Positions 41,944-51,211 of a stretch of DNA of 64,000 bases are shown one piece after another. The notes beneath the pieces were generated by a model. It saw only the letters and a program-made list of their open reading frames with translations. It was not told the origin of the DNA and did not search any database. Positions within the stretch are counted from its first letter, which is position 1. The number at the start of each line of letters is the position of its first letter. The position numbers were made by a program, and so were the translations under genes. The stretch comes from an uncultured Prevotellaceae bacterium (GTDB taxonomy: Bacteria > Bacteroidota > Bacteroidia > Bacteroidales > Bacteroidaceae): the NCBI GenBank assembly GCA_900321425.1, contig ONWA01000006.1, positions 38,935-102,934 of the forward strand, in the 5' to 3' direction.

Positions 41944-43407
41944 ATGGTACAGCAGACAGGTAAACAAACGAGTGTGTTTCGTTCCATCGACTGGTGGACG
42001 ATAGGTATCTATCTGGCCCTTCTCGTCTTCGGGTGGGTGAGTGTCTGTGGTGCCAGCTATACGTATGGTGATACCGATATTTTCAGTCTGGATACGCGTT
42101 CAGGTATGCAGATAGTGTGGATAGGCACCTCTATCGTCTTGGGAGTGGTGCTACTGCTCTTGGATGACCGTATCTACGACAGTTACTCTTATGTGATCTA
42201 TGCCCTCCTGTTATTACTGCTTTTCGGTACGATCTTCAATCCTCATAGCATCAAGGGCTCTCACTCCTGGCTGGTGATAGGACCGTTACGTCTCCAACCG
42301 GCGGAGTTTGCTAAGTTTGCTACCGCCTTGGCTTTGGCTAAGTTTATGAGCACCTATGGCTACGATATCCACAAGACCAAGGATTTTGTATTCACCTGTT
42401 TGATTATCCTCATGCCCATGCTGTTCATCGTCATGCAGCGTGAAACGGGTTCTGCTCTGGTGTATTTATCATTCTTCCTGGTGTTCTATCGCGAGGGAAT
42501 GCCAGGTTGTATACTCTTTACGGGTGTGGCTGCGGTGATCTACTTTGTGGTGGGTGTCCGTTTTGAGGAGACGATGATCTTCGAGTCGGCGACCTCTTTG
42601 GGCAAGTATGTTGTGTTTTTCCTCATCCAGCTCTTCACGGCAGGTATGGTCTTCATCTATTGTCTGAATCATCGTCAGGCGTGGCACATCGTCCTGTATT
42701 GCTGTGGCTCGTCGTTGCTCTCCCTGTTTTTCGTCAAGCTACCTTTCAGTATAGTGTGGATACAGGTGATTGCTACGGCTGCGCTTATCCTGTGGCTGTT
42801 ATGGGAGTATCTCCGTACCCGTCATCTTTCCTATTTCCTGATCGCCATCTTTACCGTAGGTTCTGTGGGTTTCTTCTACTCAGCCGACTATGTGCTCAAC
42901 GAGGTGATGGAACCCCACCAGCGTGTGCGTATCAATGTGTTGTTGGGTTTGGAGGAGGATCTGAAGGGAGCTGGCTATAATGTTCATCAGAGTGAGATTG
43001 CTATCGGCTCTGGCGGTTTGGAGGGAAAAGGTTTCCTGAATGGTACCCAGACCAAGTTGAAATATGTGCCTGAGCAGGATACCGACTTTATCTTCTGTAC
43101 GGTAGGCGAAGAGGAGGGATTTTTAGGTTCTGCAGGTGTGTTGTTCTTGTTTTTGGCGCTGATCCTCCGCCTGATTCATCTGTCTGAGCGTCAGCCCTAT
43201 CATTTCTCGCGTGTCTACGGCTATTCTGTGGCGAGCATCTTCCTGTTCCACCTGTTTATCAATGTAGGAATGGTATTAGGACTCACTCCTGTCATTGGTA
43301 TCCCGTTGCCTTTCTTCAGCTACGGTGGCTCTTCTTTGTGGGGATTTACGCTGTTGCTGTTTATCTTCCTGCGCTTGGACGCCAGTCGACACCTACTCCG
43401 CTACTAA
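41944..43407 (+). CDS. rodA: Peptidoglycan glycosyltransferase RodA
   Basis: This 487-residue SEDS-family protein has about ten membrane helices. Conserved SEDS segments include KGSHSWLVIGPLRLQPAEFAKF, LMPMLFIVMQRETGSALVYL, IAIGSGGLEGKGFLNGTQ and PVIGIPLPFFSYGGSSL. It polymerises lipid II glycan chains, pairing with PBP2 encoded just upstream. Its 3' end overlaps gldH on the opposite strand by 15 bases. Confidence 0.93.
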   Translation: MVQQTGKQTSVFRSIDWWTIGIYLALLVFGWVSVCGASYTYGDTDIFSLDTRSGMQIVWIGTSIVLGVVLLLLDDRIYDSYSYVIYALLLLLLFGTIFNPHSIKGSHSWLVIGPLRLQPAEFAKFATALALAKFMSTYGYDIHKTKDFVFTCLIILMPMLFIVMQRETGSALVYLSFFLVFYREGMPGCILFTGVAAVIYFVVGVRFEETMIFESATSLGKYVVFFLIQLFTAGMVFIYCLNHRQAWHIVLYCCGSSLLSLFFVKLPFSIVWIQVIATAALILWLLWEYLRTRHLSYFLIAIFTVGSVGFFYSADYVLNEVMEPHQRVRINVLLGLEEDLKGAGYNVHQSEIAIGSGGLEGKGFLNGTQTKLKYVPEQDTDFIFCTVGEEEGFLGSAGVLFLFLALILRLIHLSERQPYHFSRVYGYSVASIFLFHLFINVGMVLGLTPVIGIPLPFFSYGGSSLWGFTLLLFIFLRLDASRHLLRY

Positions 43408-43872
43408 CTTCAGTCCTACGTCCGTGATACCTGGCAGCGTCTCTCTCTTCATGATATGATAGATGCTCACAGCCAGTGAATCGCCTTCCTTCAGCGCGAT
43501 TGTCTTCAACGGGAAATGGTATTGATAGTAGCTGATGCCGTCGCCCATTATCTTTCCTTGCTGGTCCATAAACTGACACTCCAGCGTATCGTAGTGGTAT
43601 TGCATAGAAGGGTAGATAGTCTGTTGTACCAATACCGACATACTCGTGAAGGGGAAGTCCTGTTGCATCCTGACGCCAATCTCCTCCTGATAGTTGCCGC
43701 TCGTCTTGATAGGAGCTATCTGGAAATCCACGACGTCTTGTCGCTCCCATCCCTCCGTGCTGATATGCTGGTAGTGGTGATAGACCGTTTTCTGGGTGCA
43801 GGCCGTCAGGAGGATGACCATCAGCGCGACGGACAGTACCAGCCTATTTCTTCTCTTGCTGCTGCGCGCCAT
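43393..43872 (-). CDS. gldH: Gliding motility lipoprotein GldH
   Basis: The start is set at ATG 43872 (MARSSKRRNRLVLSVALMVI), giving a lipobox VILLTACTQK; the upstream in-frame extension overlaps the RicT gene. The 159 residues contain the GldH-type beta-strand layout (YHYDTLECQF, DGISYYQYHFPLKTIALKEGD). In Flavobacterium GldH is needed for gliding; non-gliding Bacteroidota keep it, so here its function is uncertain. It overlaps the upstream PSP1 gene by 29 bases. Confidence 0.8.
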   Translation of the reverse strand: MARSSKRRNRLVLSVALMVILLTACTQKTVYHHYQHISTEGWERQDVVDFQIAPIKTSGNYQEEIGVRMQQDFPFTSMSVLVQQTIYPSMQYHYDTLECQFMDQQGKIMGDGISYYQYHFPLKTIALKEGDSLAVSIYHIMKRETLPGITDVGLKLVAE

Positions 43873-45001
43873 TCTGGTTCTCTTTGTGATAATTGTCCCT
43901 ATGTGGCTTTTTCTTCTTCTTTTTCTTCTTGGCACTATCGAAACGGTTGATGTTCTCCTGTGTAGCGAGGTCAATAGGACGGGGATTAGCTTTTCGCTTA
44001 CCGTCTTCCACCAGCGACAGCGGTTTCTCACCTTTCCTGTTCAGTTCAATCACCTTCTTCGCCTGTTCAGCGGTGATGGTCTCCAGATTGGCCGCGATAT
44101 TCTTGTCGGTAGAGTAGGTGACGAGTCCTGCCAGGATATCTGCCTTGAAGAAATAGTAGTCGCTATCGGCGGTCTGCAGCACCACCTCTCTGCTGGGCAG
44201 TTTCTTTCCGGCCTCCACGTAGTTGTCCACCTCATAGTTCAGACAGCATTTCAGTTTGGCGCACATACCAGCGAGCTTCTGTGGGTTCAGTGAGATGTCC
44301 TGGTATCTGGCAGCGCCAGTGTTCACACTGACGAAGTTCTTCATCCATGTGGCGCAGCAGAGCTCTCTGCCACACGGTCCTGTACCGCCGATACGTCCTG
44401 CCTCCTGACGGGCACCGATCTGTTTCATCTCGATACGTACGTGGAAGGTGTCTGCCAACACTTTGATGAGCTGACGGAAGTCCACGCGCTCATCGGCGAT
44501 ATAGTAGAAGATGGCTTTGTTGCCGTCGCCCTGATACTCCACGTCACCGATTTTCATGTCGAGCTTCAGGTCTTTGGCGATCTGTCGACTCTCGATCATT
44601 GTGGCGTGTTCGCGTGCTTTTGCCTCCTTGAACTTATCCATATCCACCTGTCGGGCGATACGATAGATACGTTTGATGTCGTCTGCCGACTTGAGATTGG
44701 CTTTCTTCAGTTGCAGCTTCACCAGTCTGCCTGTCAGCGTCACCACACCGATATCGTGTCCTGGACTGGCTTCTACTGCTACGATATCTCCTTTTTTGAG
44801 GGGTAGGTTGTTGACGTTGTGGTAATAGCCCTTACGGGTATGTTTGAACTGCACCTCCACCAGGTCGGTATTCTCCTCGTTGCCTGGCACATCGGCCAGC
44901 CAGTCGTAGGTGTTCAACTGTCGGTCCTGTCGTCCTACGGCACAACTACAGAGTCCACGGTCGCACCCTGTCTTGATCATGAGGTCTTTCTTATTTTCCA
45001 T
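43844..45001 (-). CDS. ricT: PSP1 domain protein, RicT-type
   Basis: The start is set at ATG 45001 (MENKKDLMIKTGCDRGLCSC). The 385 residues include an N-terminal cysteine cluster (GCDRGLCSCAVG), the PSP1 domain, and the conserved GPCGRELCCATWMKNF plus LNPQKLAGMCAKLKCCLNYE cysteines that can hold iron-sulfur clusters. The C-terminus is a low-complexity lysine tail. In Bacillus RicT works with RicA/RicF in RNA processing; the role here is not known. It sits between holB and gldH, a typical Bacteroidota order. Confidence 0.82.
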   Translation of the reverse strand: MENKKDLMIKTGCDRGLCSCAVGRQDRQLNTYDWLADVPGNEENTDLVEVQFKHTRKGYYHNVNNLPLKKGDIVAVEASPGHDIGVVTLTGRLVKLQLKKANLKSADDIKRIYRIARQVDMDKFKEAKAREHATMIESRQIAKDLKLDMKIGDVEYQGDGNKAIFYYIADERVDFRQLIKVLADTFHVRIEMKQIGARQEAGRIGGTGPCGRELCCATWMKNFVSVNTGAARYQDISLNPQKLAGMCAKLKCCLNYEVDNYVEAGKKLPSREVVLQTADSDYYFFKADILAGLVTYSTDKNIAANLETITAEQAKKVIELNRKGEKPLSLVEDGKRKANPRPIDLATQENINRFDSAKKKKKKKKPHRDNYHKENQNGAQQQEKK

Positions 45002-45014
45002 ATATTTGTATCTT

Positions 45015-46130
45015 TTATTTCTTCTGTATGAGTAGCACAATCATCTTCAGGGCAAAGTCGAAGAACACGATCTTGGCGTTTGCATTCTGTCCGATGTCTC
45101 TGATGGTGACATTGGCGAGGTCATAGATGGCGAGGATATTCCCTTCGTTGACGAACCTAGCGAAGTTGCGTGCGAAGTCTTCTTCTTTCTGGGTCATATA
45201 CACCAGTTCGTCGCGCTGGAAGTTGTACATGAAGTTCTCTCTCATCATCTTGAGGAAGTAGTTCAGGAACCGTTTCTGTTTCTCTCTTCCGTATCCTGCG
45301 ACGATATCGCTCCATCTCTTCAGGTCTTTGATCTTCCGCTGGTAGGCCAGTCGCATGAGCATGATAAACATCTCCAGGAACTGTTCGTTCTCTCCTCCCG
45401 CCTCGATCTCTCTGAGTGCTTTCAGCCAGTTGCCGTTGGCCAGTTTGCTGATGCGTTCTGCAGCCTCCTCACTGATACCTCTTTTCTCGATGAGTGTGGT
45501 GCGCACCTGTTCGTTGCCGATCTTCTTGATGTCGATGCGCTGCGTACGGCTACGGATGGTCTCTATCAGTTTGTCGGGCTCTTCGCTCACCATGAGGAAG
45601 ACGGTCTGTACGGGTGGCTCTTCGATGAGCTTCAGCAGTTTGTTGGCGCATTCGATGTTCATGCGCTCTGGTAGCCAGATGACCGATACCTTATAGCCAC
45701 CCTGACTCGATTTCAGCGACAGTTTCTTCAGGAGCGCATCACTCTCTCCAGCCGTGATGATGGCTTGCTGGTTCTCTGCCCCGATGGTCTCCATCCACTG
45801 GTTCATGTCGAAGTAGGGTCCTCCCTTGAGCAACTCGTGCCACTCTTTGGCAAAGTCGTCGCTCACAGGCTTATGGTCGCTACCCATCGACGGCAGTTTG
45901 ATAGTAGGGTAGGTGAAGTGCAGGTCGGGGTGCTCCAACTTACGCAGCATCGCCACGTCGTTGTCCTCCCGTTCTCCCAAGAGATAGGAGGCGAAGGCGA
46001 GGGCGAGGGCGAGTTTGCCGCAGCCCTCAGGACCGCAAAACAGTAGGGCGTGGGGCAGACGGTCTTCGCTGACCATCTTCACCAGACGGTCGCGCACCTC
46101 TTCTTGTCCAATCACCTCACTGAATTTCAT
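45015..46130 (-). CDS. holB: DNA polymerase III delta-prime subunit (clamp loader)
   Basis: The 371 residues start MKFSEVIGQEEVRDRLVKMV, with Walker A GPEGCGK at 33-39. The conserved sensor region is NKLLKLIEEPP and the SRC-like site is TIRSRTQRIDI. It loads the sliding clamp with delta and DnaX. It is the first gene of the minus-strand holB-ricT-gldH transcript, divergent from the receiver gene at 46278. Confidence 0.88.
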   Translation of the reverse strand: MKFSEVIGQEEVRDRLVKMVSEDRLPHALLFCGPEGCGKLALALAFASYLLGEREDNDVAMLRKLEHPDLHFTYPTIKLPSMGSDHKPVSDDFAKEWHELLKGGPYFDMNQWMETIGAENQQAIITAGESDALLKKLSLKSSQGGYKVSVIWLPERMNIECANKLLKLIEEPPVQTVFLMVSEEPDKLIETIRSRTQRIDIKKIGNEQVRTTLIEKRGISEEAAERISKLANGNWLKALREIEAGGENEQFLEMFIMLMRLAYQRKIKDLKRWSDIVAGYGREKQKRFLNYFLKMMRENFMYNFQRDELVYMTQKEEDFARNFARFVNEGNILAIYDLANVTIRDIGQNANAKIVFFDFALKMIVLLIQKK

Positions 46131-46277
46131 TTTTCCTTATTTTTTCCTATATTTCGCTTGTCAGGGTACAAAATTAGTTAAAAAACAGGGAAAATCAAAG
46201 TTTTTTCATTCAAAAACACGTATATTTGTAACTTATTAAGAGAAAGATTCTTACCAAACAGATAATTTTTGATGTTT

Positions 46278-46634
46278 ATGAAGAAGATTTTAGTGGCAGA
46301 GGACAACGACAGCAACTACTTGCTGATGTCTTACATTTTAAAGAGGAACTATGAGTTGATACGCGCTGAAAACGGTCGTGAGGCTGTCAATATCGTGGAG
46401 TCGGAACCTGTCGACCTGGTTCTGATGGATCTGAAGATGCCTGTGATGGATGGCTTGGAAGCCACCCAGTTGATTAAGGCCACCCATCCTCAACTGCCTG
46501 TCATCGCCCTGACGGCCAATGCCTTCGAGGCCGATCGCAAGACGGCGCTTGCTGCTGGCTGCGATGATTTTCTTGCTAAGCCCGTCAATTCCGCCGACTG
46601 TCTTGCTGCGATAGCCAGACTTTTGGGCGAATGA
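46278..46634 (+). CDS. Stand-alone CheY-like receiver protein
   Basis: The start is taken as ATG 46278 (MKKILVAEDNDSN); upstream starts at 46269 (TTG) and 46272 (ATG) are in frame and possible. The 118 residues hold only a receiver: acidic E8-D9, phospho-acceptor D51 (LVLMDLKMP), Thr in ALTAN, and Lys in FLAKPV. There is no output domain, so it would act by protein-protein contact, perhaps in a phosphorelay from a hybrid kinase elsewhere. Its position before purB is not informative. Confidence 0.85.
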   Translation: MKKILVAEDNDSNYLLMSYILKRNYELIRAENGREAVNIVESEPVDLVLMDLKMPVMDGLEATQLIKATHPQLPVIALTANAFEADRKTALAAGCDDFLAKPVNSADCLAAIARLLGE

Positions 46635-46653
46635 TGAGGTTTTCTGTGAAAGA

Positions 46654-46685
46654 TTTGGCTGTTCGTGAGAAAGTTCGTACCTTTG
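46654..46685 (+). promoter_or_regulatory. purB promoter
   Basis: A TTTG -33 box at 46654-46657 and the -7 box TACCTTTG at 46678-46685 are spaced by 20 bases. The purB start follows 51 bases downstream. Confidence 0.6.
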
Positions 46686-46736
46686 CAGCGCAAAAAAACA
46701 ACACCTTATAATAATAGAGTAATAGAGATTGTTTAA

Positions 46737-48083
46737 ATGGACTTGAATTTGTTGACTGCTGTCTCGCCTATAGACGGCAGGTATAGGAGTAAGACTGAAC
46801 CGTTAGCCGAGTATTTTTCTGAGTATGCGCTCATTCGTTACCGTATCCGTGTAGAGATTGAGTATTTCATCACCTTGTGCGAGCTTCCCCTTCCTCAGTT
46901 GGAGGGTTTCGACGTTGCGCTCTTCGAGCGTCTGCGCGATATCTATCGACAGTTTACCCCTGCCGACGCCCAGCGCGTGAAGGAGATTGAGCAGGTGACC
47001 AATCACGACGTGAAAGCCGTGGAGTACTACATCAAGGAGCAGTTCGATCAGATCGGTGGTCTTGATGCCTATAAGGAATTCATCCATTTCGGTCTCACCT
47101 CTCAGGATATCAACAACACCAGTGTGCCCCTCTCTGTGAAGGAGGCTTTGGAGCAGGTGTATATCCCTTGTGTCGAGGAGCTCATTGAGGTGCTGAACGA
47201 CGATGCTGAGCAGTGGCGACAGATTCCGATGCTCGCCAAGACGCACGGTCAGCCGGCATCGCCCACCCGTCTGGGTAAGGAGATCATGGTGTTCGTCTAT
47301 CGTCTGCAGGAGCAGCTCAATGCTCTGAAGGATATCCCCCTGACGGCTAAGTTTGGTGGGGCCACAGGCAACTACAACGCCCATCATGTGGCCTATCCCC
47401 AGTACGACTGGAAGGACTTTGGCGACCGTTTCGTCAGTGAGAAGCTCGGCTTGGAGCGCGAGCAGTACACCACCCAGATTTCCAACTACGACTGGTTGGG
47501 TGCGCTGTTTGATGCGATGCGCCGTATCAACACGATTATCGTCGACCTCGACCGCGATATCTGGATGTATATCTCGATGGAGTATTTCAAGCAGAAGATC
47601 AAGGCCGGTGAGGTAGGGTCGAGTGCGATGCCCCACAAGGTGAACCCCATCGATTTCGAGAACTCCGAGGGCAATATGGGTATGGCGAACGCCATCCTGC
47701 AGTTCCTCGCACAGAAATTGCCTGTGAGCCGTTTGCAGCGCGACCTCACCGACTCCACCGTCCTTCGTAACGTAGGTGTACCGATGGGTCATGCACTCAT
47801 CGCCATCCAGAGCACACTGAAAGGTCTGCGTAAGCTCATCCTCAACGAGCAGAAGTTGCACGACGACCTAGAGAATACCTGGGCTGTGGTGGCTGAGGCC
47901 ATCCAGACCATCCTGCGCCGTGAGGCGTATCCTCATCCCTATGAGGCACTGAAGGCGCTCACGCGCACCAATCAACAGATTACAGAACAAACAATTCATG
48001 AATTTATCCAGACGTTAGATGTCAGCGAAGCCGTGAAGGCCGAGCTCATGGCCATTACACCATGGAACTACACTGGAATGTAA
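46737..48083 (+). CDS. purB: Adenylosuccinate lyase
   Basis: This 448-residue protein of the fumarase/aspartase superfamily has the signature GSSAMPHKVNPI with the catalytic loop, plus LTSQDINNTSVPL and AKTHGQPASPTRLGKE. It performs two steps of purine synthesis, cleaving SAICAR and adenylosuccinate to release fumarate. It is a full-length protein with its own promoter, located between the receiver gene and the rluB-like gene. Confidence 0.94.
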   Translation: MDLNLLTAVSPIDGRYRSKTEPLAEYFSEYALIRYRIRVEIEYFITLCELPLPQLEGFDVALFERLRDIYRQFTPADAQRVKEIEQVTNHDVKAVEYYIKEQFDQIGGLDAYKEFIHFGLTSQDINNTSVPLSVKEALEQVYIPCVEELIEVLNDDAEQWRQIPMLAKTHGQPASPTRLGKEIMVFVYRLQEQLNALKDIPLTAKFGGATGNYNAHHVAYPQYDWKDFGDRFVSEKLGLEREQYTTQISNYDWLGALFDAMRRINTIIVDLDRDIWMYISMEYFKQKIKAGEVGSSAMPHKVNPIDFENSEGNMGMANAILQFLAQKLPVSRLQRDLTDSTVLRNVGVPMGHALIAIQSTLKGLRKLILNEQKLHDDLENTWAVVAEAIQTILRREAYPHPYEALKALTRTNQQITEQTIHEFIQTLDVSEAVKAELMAITPWNYTGM

Positions 48084-48103
48084 ACCTAATAAACGTAACA
48101 ACA

Positions 48104-49513
48104 ATGGAATTTGAAAACGAGAAAAAACAAGAGCAGTCTGCCGAAAGCCGTGAGGGTTTTCAGCAGGGTCAGGAAAATTTCCAGAAAGAGATGAAATCAG
48201 GACGTTCACCCCGTCCACGTATCCAACGTCCCGTCAGTCAGGAGCGTCCGTCGTTCGGACCGTCGCGTCCTGCCTACAACCAGGATCGTCCCCGCTATCG
48301 TCAGTCGCACGACGAGGAGGGCTTCCGTCCTGAGGGTTTTGGTGAGGCGCTGCAGAGCAGCGATCGTGAGCAGGGTTATCGTCCGCGTAACAATCATAGT
48401 TATGGTGGTGGCTTCAATAAGCCCTATCATAAACCCAGTCAGAGGAGCTATTCCAACAACGAAGGCGGCTATCAGCAGCGCGAGGGTGGTTACCAGCCTC
48501 GTCAGCAGCGTCCTTCCTATGGTGCTCCCCGTCCCCGTTTCGGCAATAGCGAGGGTGGTTATCAGCAGCGCGAGGGTGGCTATCAGCCTCGTCAGCAGCG
48601 TCCTTCCTATGGTGCTCCCCGTCCCCGTTTCAACAACAACGAAGGCGGCTACGGCCAGCAGCGTCCTTACGGACAGCGTGGCGGCTATCAGCCTCGTCAG
48701 GGCGGTTTCCGTCCTCGCACGAAGGACTATGACCCCAATGCCAAGTACAGCGCAAAGAAACGTATCGAGTATAAGGAGATCAACTACGATCCCGATGAGC
48801 CCGTTCGTCTGAACCGTTTCCTCGCCAACTCAGGTATCTGTAGCCGTAGAGAGGCCGACAGCTTCATCGAGGCAGGTGTGGTAACCGTCAATGGCGAGGT
48901 AGTGACCGAGTTGGGTACGAAGGTGCTGCGTACGGACGATGTACGTTTCCACGACCAGCCTGTCACCCTGGAGAAGAAGGTATATGTGTTGCTCAACAAA
49001 CCCAAGGACTATGTCACCACGAGCGACGACCCACAGCAGCGTCGTACGGTGATGGATCTCGTCAAGGGGGCTTGTCCTGAGCGTATCTATCCCGTTGGTC
49101 GTCTGGACCGCAACACCACTGGTGTGCTCCTGTTGACCAACGATGGCGACTTGGCCAGCAAGCTCACCCATCCGAAGTACCTCAAGAAGAAGATCTATCA
49201 TGTACACCTCGACAAGGCGGTGACGGCTCACGATATGCAGCAGATTGCTGAGGGACTGAACCTCGAGGACGGTGAGATCAAGGCCGACGAGGTACAGTAT
49301 GTCGACCCAGCCGACAAGAAGCAGGTGGGCATCGAGATCCACAGCGGTCGCAATCGTATCGTGCGTCGTATCTTCGAGTCACTGGGCTATCGTGTACTGA
49401 AACTCGACCGTGTGCTCTTTGCCGGTCTGACCAAGAAAAACCTGCGTCGCGGCGACTGGCGCTACCTCACGGAGGAGGAAGTCGACCGTCTGCGTATGGG
49501 AGCTTATGAGTAA
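48104..49513 (+). CDS. RluB-type pseudouridine synthase with repeat-rich N-terminal extension
   Basis: The start is set at ATG 48104 (MEFENEKKQEQSAESREGFQ), 20 bases past purB. The first 225 residues are low-complexity Arg/Gly/Gln/Tyr sequence including two copies of a 30-residue unit. From about 230 the S4 RNA-binding domain (NRFLANSGICSRREADSFIEAG) and the RsuA/RluB catalytic domain (GRLDRNTTGVLLLTNDG with the active Asp, then RNRIVRRIFESLGY) follow. It modifies a uridine of rRNA. The extension is likely disordered and RNA-binding. Confidence 0.88.
   Translation: MEFENEKKQEQSAESREGFQQGQENFQKEMKSGRSPRPRIQRPVSQERPSFGPSRPAYNQDRPRYRQSHDEEGFRPEGFGEALQSSDREQGYRPRNNHSYGGGFNKPYHKPSQRSYSNNEGGYQQREGGYQPRQQRPSYGAPRPRFGNSEGGYQQREGGYQPRQQRPSYGAPRPRFNNNEGGYGQQRPYGQRGGYQPRQGGFRPRTKDYDPNAKYSAKKRIEYKEINYDPDEPVRLNRFLANSGICSRREADSFIEAGVVTVNGEVVTELGTKVLRTDDVRFHDQPVTLEKKVYVLLNKPKDYVTTSDDPQQRRTVMDLVKGACPERIYPVGRLDRNTTGVLLLTNDGDLASKLTHPKYLKKKIYHVHLDKAVTAHDMQQIAEGLNLEDGEIKADEVQYVDPADKKQVGIEIHSGRNRIVRRIFESLGYRVLKLDRVLFAGLTKKNLRRGDWRYLTEEEVDRLRMGAYE
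48461..48655 (+). repeat. 90-bp in-frame tandem repeat inside the rluB-like gene
   Basis: Two full units of 90 bases (48461-48550, 48551-48640) and a partial third from 48641 encode a 30-residue Arg/Gly/Tyr motif (EGGYQQREGGYQ, QQRPSYGAPRPRF). The units are nearly identical in DNA, so the number of copies can change in frame. Confidence 0.75.
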
Positions 49514-49547
49514 AGGTAAAAAGGTAAAAAAGTAAAAAGGTAAAAAA
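49514..49547. repeat. Short GGTAAAAA tandem tract between rluB-like gene and asnS
   Basis: The 34-base gap consists almost wholly of repeats of AGGTAAAA/AAGTAAAA type, running straight into the asnS GTG start. It is slippage-prone and leaves no room for a promoter, so asnS is probably co-transcribed with the gene before it. Confidence 0.55.
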
Positions 49548-50987
49548 GTGAAAAGAACAAAGATAATTGATGTGCTGCAGAGCACAGAATACGGCAAGGA
49601 CGTCTGCGTGAAGGGATGGGTGCGTACGCATCGCTCCTCGAAGGCCGTCGACTTCATTGCCCTCAACGACGGTTCTACCATTAAGAATGTGCAGATCGTC
49701 GTCGACCCCACACAGTTTGATGAGCAGGTACTGAAGGACATCACCACAGGTGCCTGTATCTGTGCCGAGGGAACCTTGGTAGAGAGCCAGGGTGCCGGTC
49801 AGTCGTCAGAGATTCAGGCCACCCGTTTGGAGGTCTATGGTCTCTGCGGCAACGACTACCCCATGCAGAAGAAGGGACAGTCGTTCGAGGTGATGCGTAA
49901 GAACGCCCATATGCGTCTGCGTACCAATACCTTTGGTGCTGTGATGCGTATCCGTCACAATATGGCGATGGCCATCCACACCTATTTCCACGAGCATGGA
50001 TTCTTCTATTTCCACACCCCACTGATCACAGCCAGCGACTGCGAGGGAGCAGGTAATATGTTCCAGGTGACCACCAAGAATCTCTATGACCTGAAGAAGG
50101 ACGAGCAGGGAAAGATTATCTACGACGATGACTTCTTCGGCGAGCAGACCTCGCTGACTGTCTCTGGACAGCTGGAGGGTGAGTTGGGTGCCACCGCCTT
50201 AGGCGCCATCTACACCTTCGGTCCTACGTTCCGTGCGGAGAACAGTAACACCCCTCGCCACCTGGCAGAGTTCTGGATGGTAGAGCCCGAGGTGGCATTC
50301 CTCGATCAGGAAGAGCTGATGGACCTCGAGGAGGACTTCATCAAATACTGCGTGCGCTGGGCACTCGACCACTGTAAGGACGATTTGCAGTTCCTCAATC
50401 AGATGATCGACAAGACGCTCATCGAGCGCCTCGAGGGTGTGCTCAAGGACAGTTTCGTGCGCCTGCCGTATACCGAGGGTATCCATATCCTGCAGGAGGC
50501 CATCAAGAACGGAAAGAAGTTCGAGTTCCCCTGCAACTGGGGCGACGACCTCGCCAGCGAGCATGAGCGCTACTTGGTGGAGGAGCACTTCAAGAAGCCT
50601 GTCATCATGACCGACTATCCCCGTGCTTTCAAGTCGTTCTATATGAAACAGAACCAGGACACTGCCGATGGTGGCTCAGTTGGTTATCAGGGTGCTGTTG
50701 CCCCTGGTCCTACGATGCAGGGCACCGACGTGCTGTTCCCGCAGATAGGTGAGATCATCGGCGGTTCTGTGCGCGAGGAGAGCTACGACAAACTGATGGG
50801 CGAGATCCGCCGTCGTGAGATGGACCAGACCCACCTGTGGTGGTATATCGACACCCGTCGCTGGGGCTCCTGTCCTCATGCCGGTTTCGGTCTCGGTTTC
50901 GAGCGTCTCATCCTGTTTGTCACAGGTATGCAGAATATCCGCGACGTGATTCCTTTCCCACGTACACCCAAGTCGGCTGAGTTCTAA
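49548..50987 (+). CDS. asnS: Asparaginyl-tRNA synthetase
   Basis: The 479 residues start with GTG ([10 protein letters not shown]), as no ATG fits the conserved N-terminus. An OB-fold anticodon-binding domain ([18 protein letters not shown]) precedes the class II catalytic core: motif 2 [20 protein letters not shown] and motif 3 [12 protein letters not shown]. It charges tRNA-Asn. Its sequence is normal throughout. Confidence 0.93.
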   Translation: MKRTKIIDVLQSTEYGKDVCVKGWVRTHRSSKAVDFIALNDGSTIKNVQIVVDPTQFDEQVLKDITTGACICAEGTLVESQGAGQSSEIQATRLEVYGLCGNDYPMQKKGQSFEVMRKNAHMRLRTNTFGAVMRIRHNMAMAIHTYFHEHGFFYFHTPLITASDCEGAGNMFQVTTKNLYDLKKDEQGKIIYDDDFFGEQTSLTVSGQLEGELGATALGAIYTFGPTFRAENSNTPRHLAEFWMVEPEVAFLDQEELMDLEEDFIKYCVRWALDHCKDDLQFLNQMIDKTLIERLEGVLKDSFVRLPYTEGIHILQEAIKNGKKFEFPCNWGDDLASEHERYLVEEHFKKPVIMTDYPRAFKSFYMKQNQDTADGGSVGYQGAVAPGPTMQGTDVLFPQIGEIIGGSVREESYDKLMGEIRRREMDQTHLWWYIDTRRWGSCPHAGFGLGFERLILFVTGMQNIRDVIPFPRTPKSAEF

Positions 50988-51011
50988 TCAGTAAGACAAA
51001 CCGTCAGGGAC

Positions 51012-51058
51012 ATGAAGTGAACTCAGAAAGTTGGACACAACTTAAAGGTTCACTTCAT
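51012..51058. repeat. Palindrome resembling joined IS3-type ends, or a terminator
   Basis: ATGAAGTGAAC at 51012-51022 pairs with GTTCACTTCAT at 51048-51058, and inner AAGTT/AACTT arms flank GGACAC. The outer sequence TGAAGTGAAC followed by AAAGTTGGACA looks like an IS3-family terminal repeat, but no transposase is present. The 224-base stretch 50988-51211 otherwise holds no gene I can support. Confidence 0.45.
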
Positions 51059-51211
51059 TCTTATGTTATACATTCAGGAACCTCACCTTCCTTCGGTTAT
51101 TACTGGGCCTGACAGCGAAGTGTACCCAGTACTTGCTTCCCGACTTCTCCATCAACACCTTGTTGCGTTGATCCTTGCACACGTATAACAGAGGGACGGT
51201 CCGGAGGTGTA

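Noticed and set aside
46803-47861. Long open frame on the minus strand (352 codons)
   Set aside because: It lies wholly antisense to purB, whose sequence is clearly conserved; the antisense product shows no domain cues.
48461-48655. Considered as a CRISPR array
   Set aside because: 90-bp units are in-frame coding repeats of a low-complexity protein tail.
51066-51207. Open stretch on the minus strand reading KVLMEKSGSKYWVHFAV
   Set aside because: No start codon at a sensible place and no family recognised; could be a decayed gene, but support is too thin.
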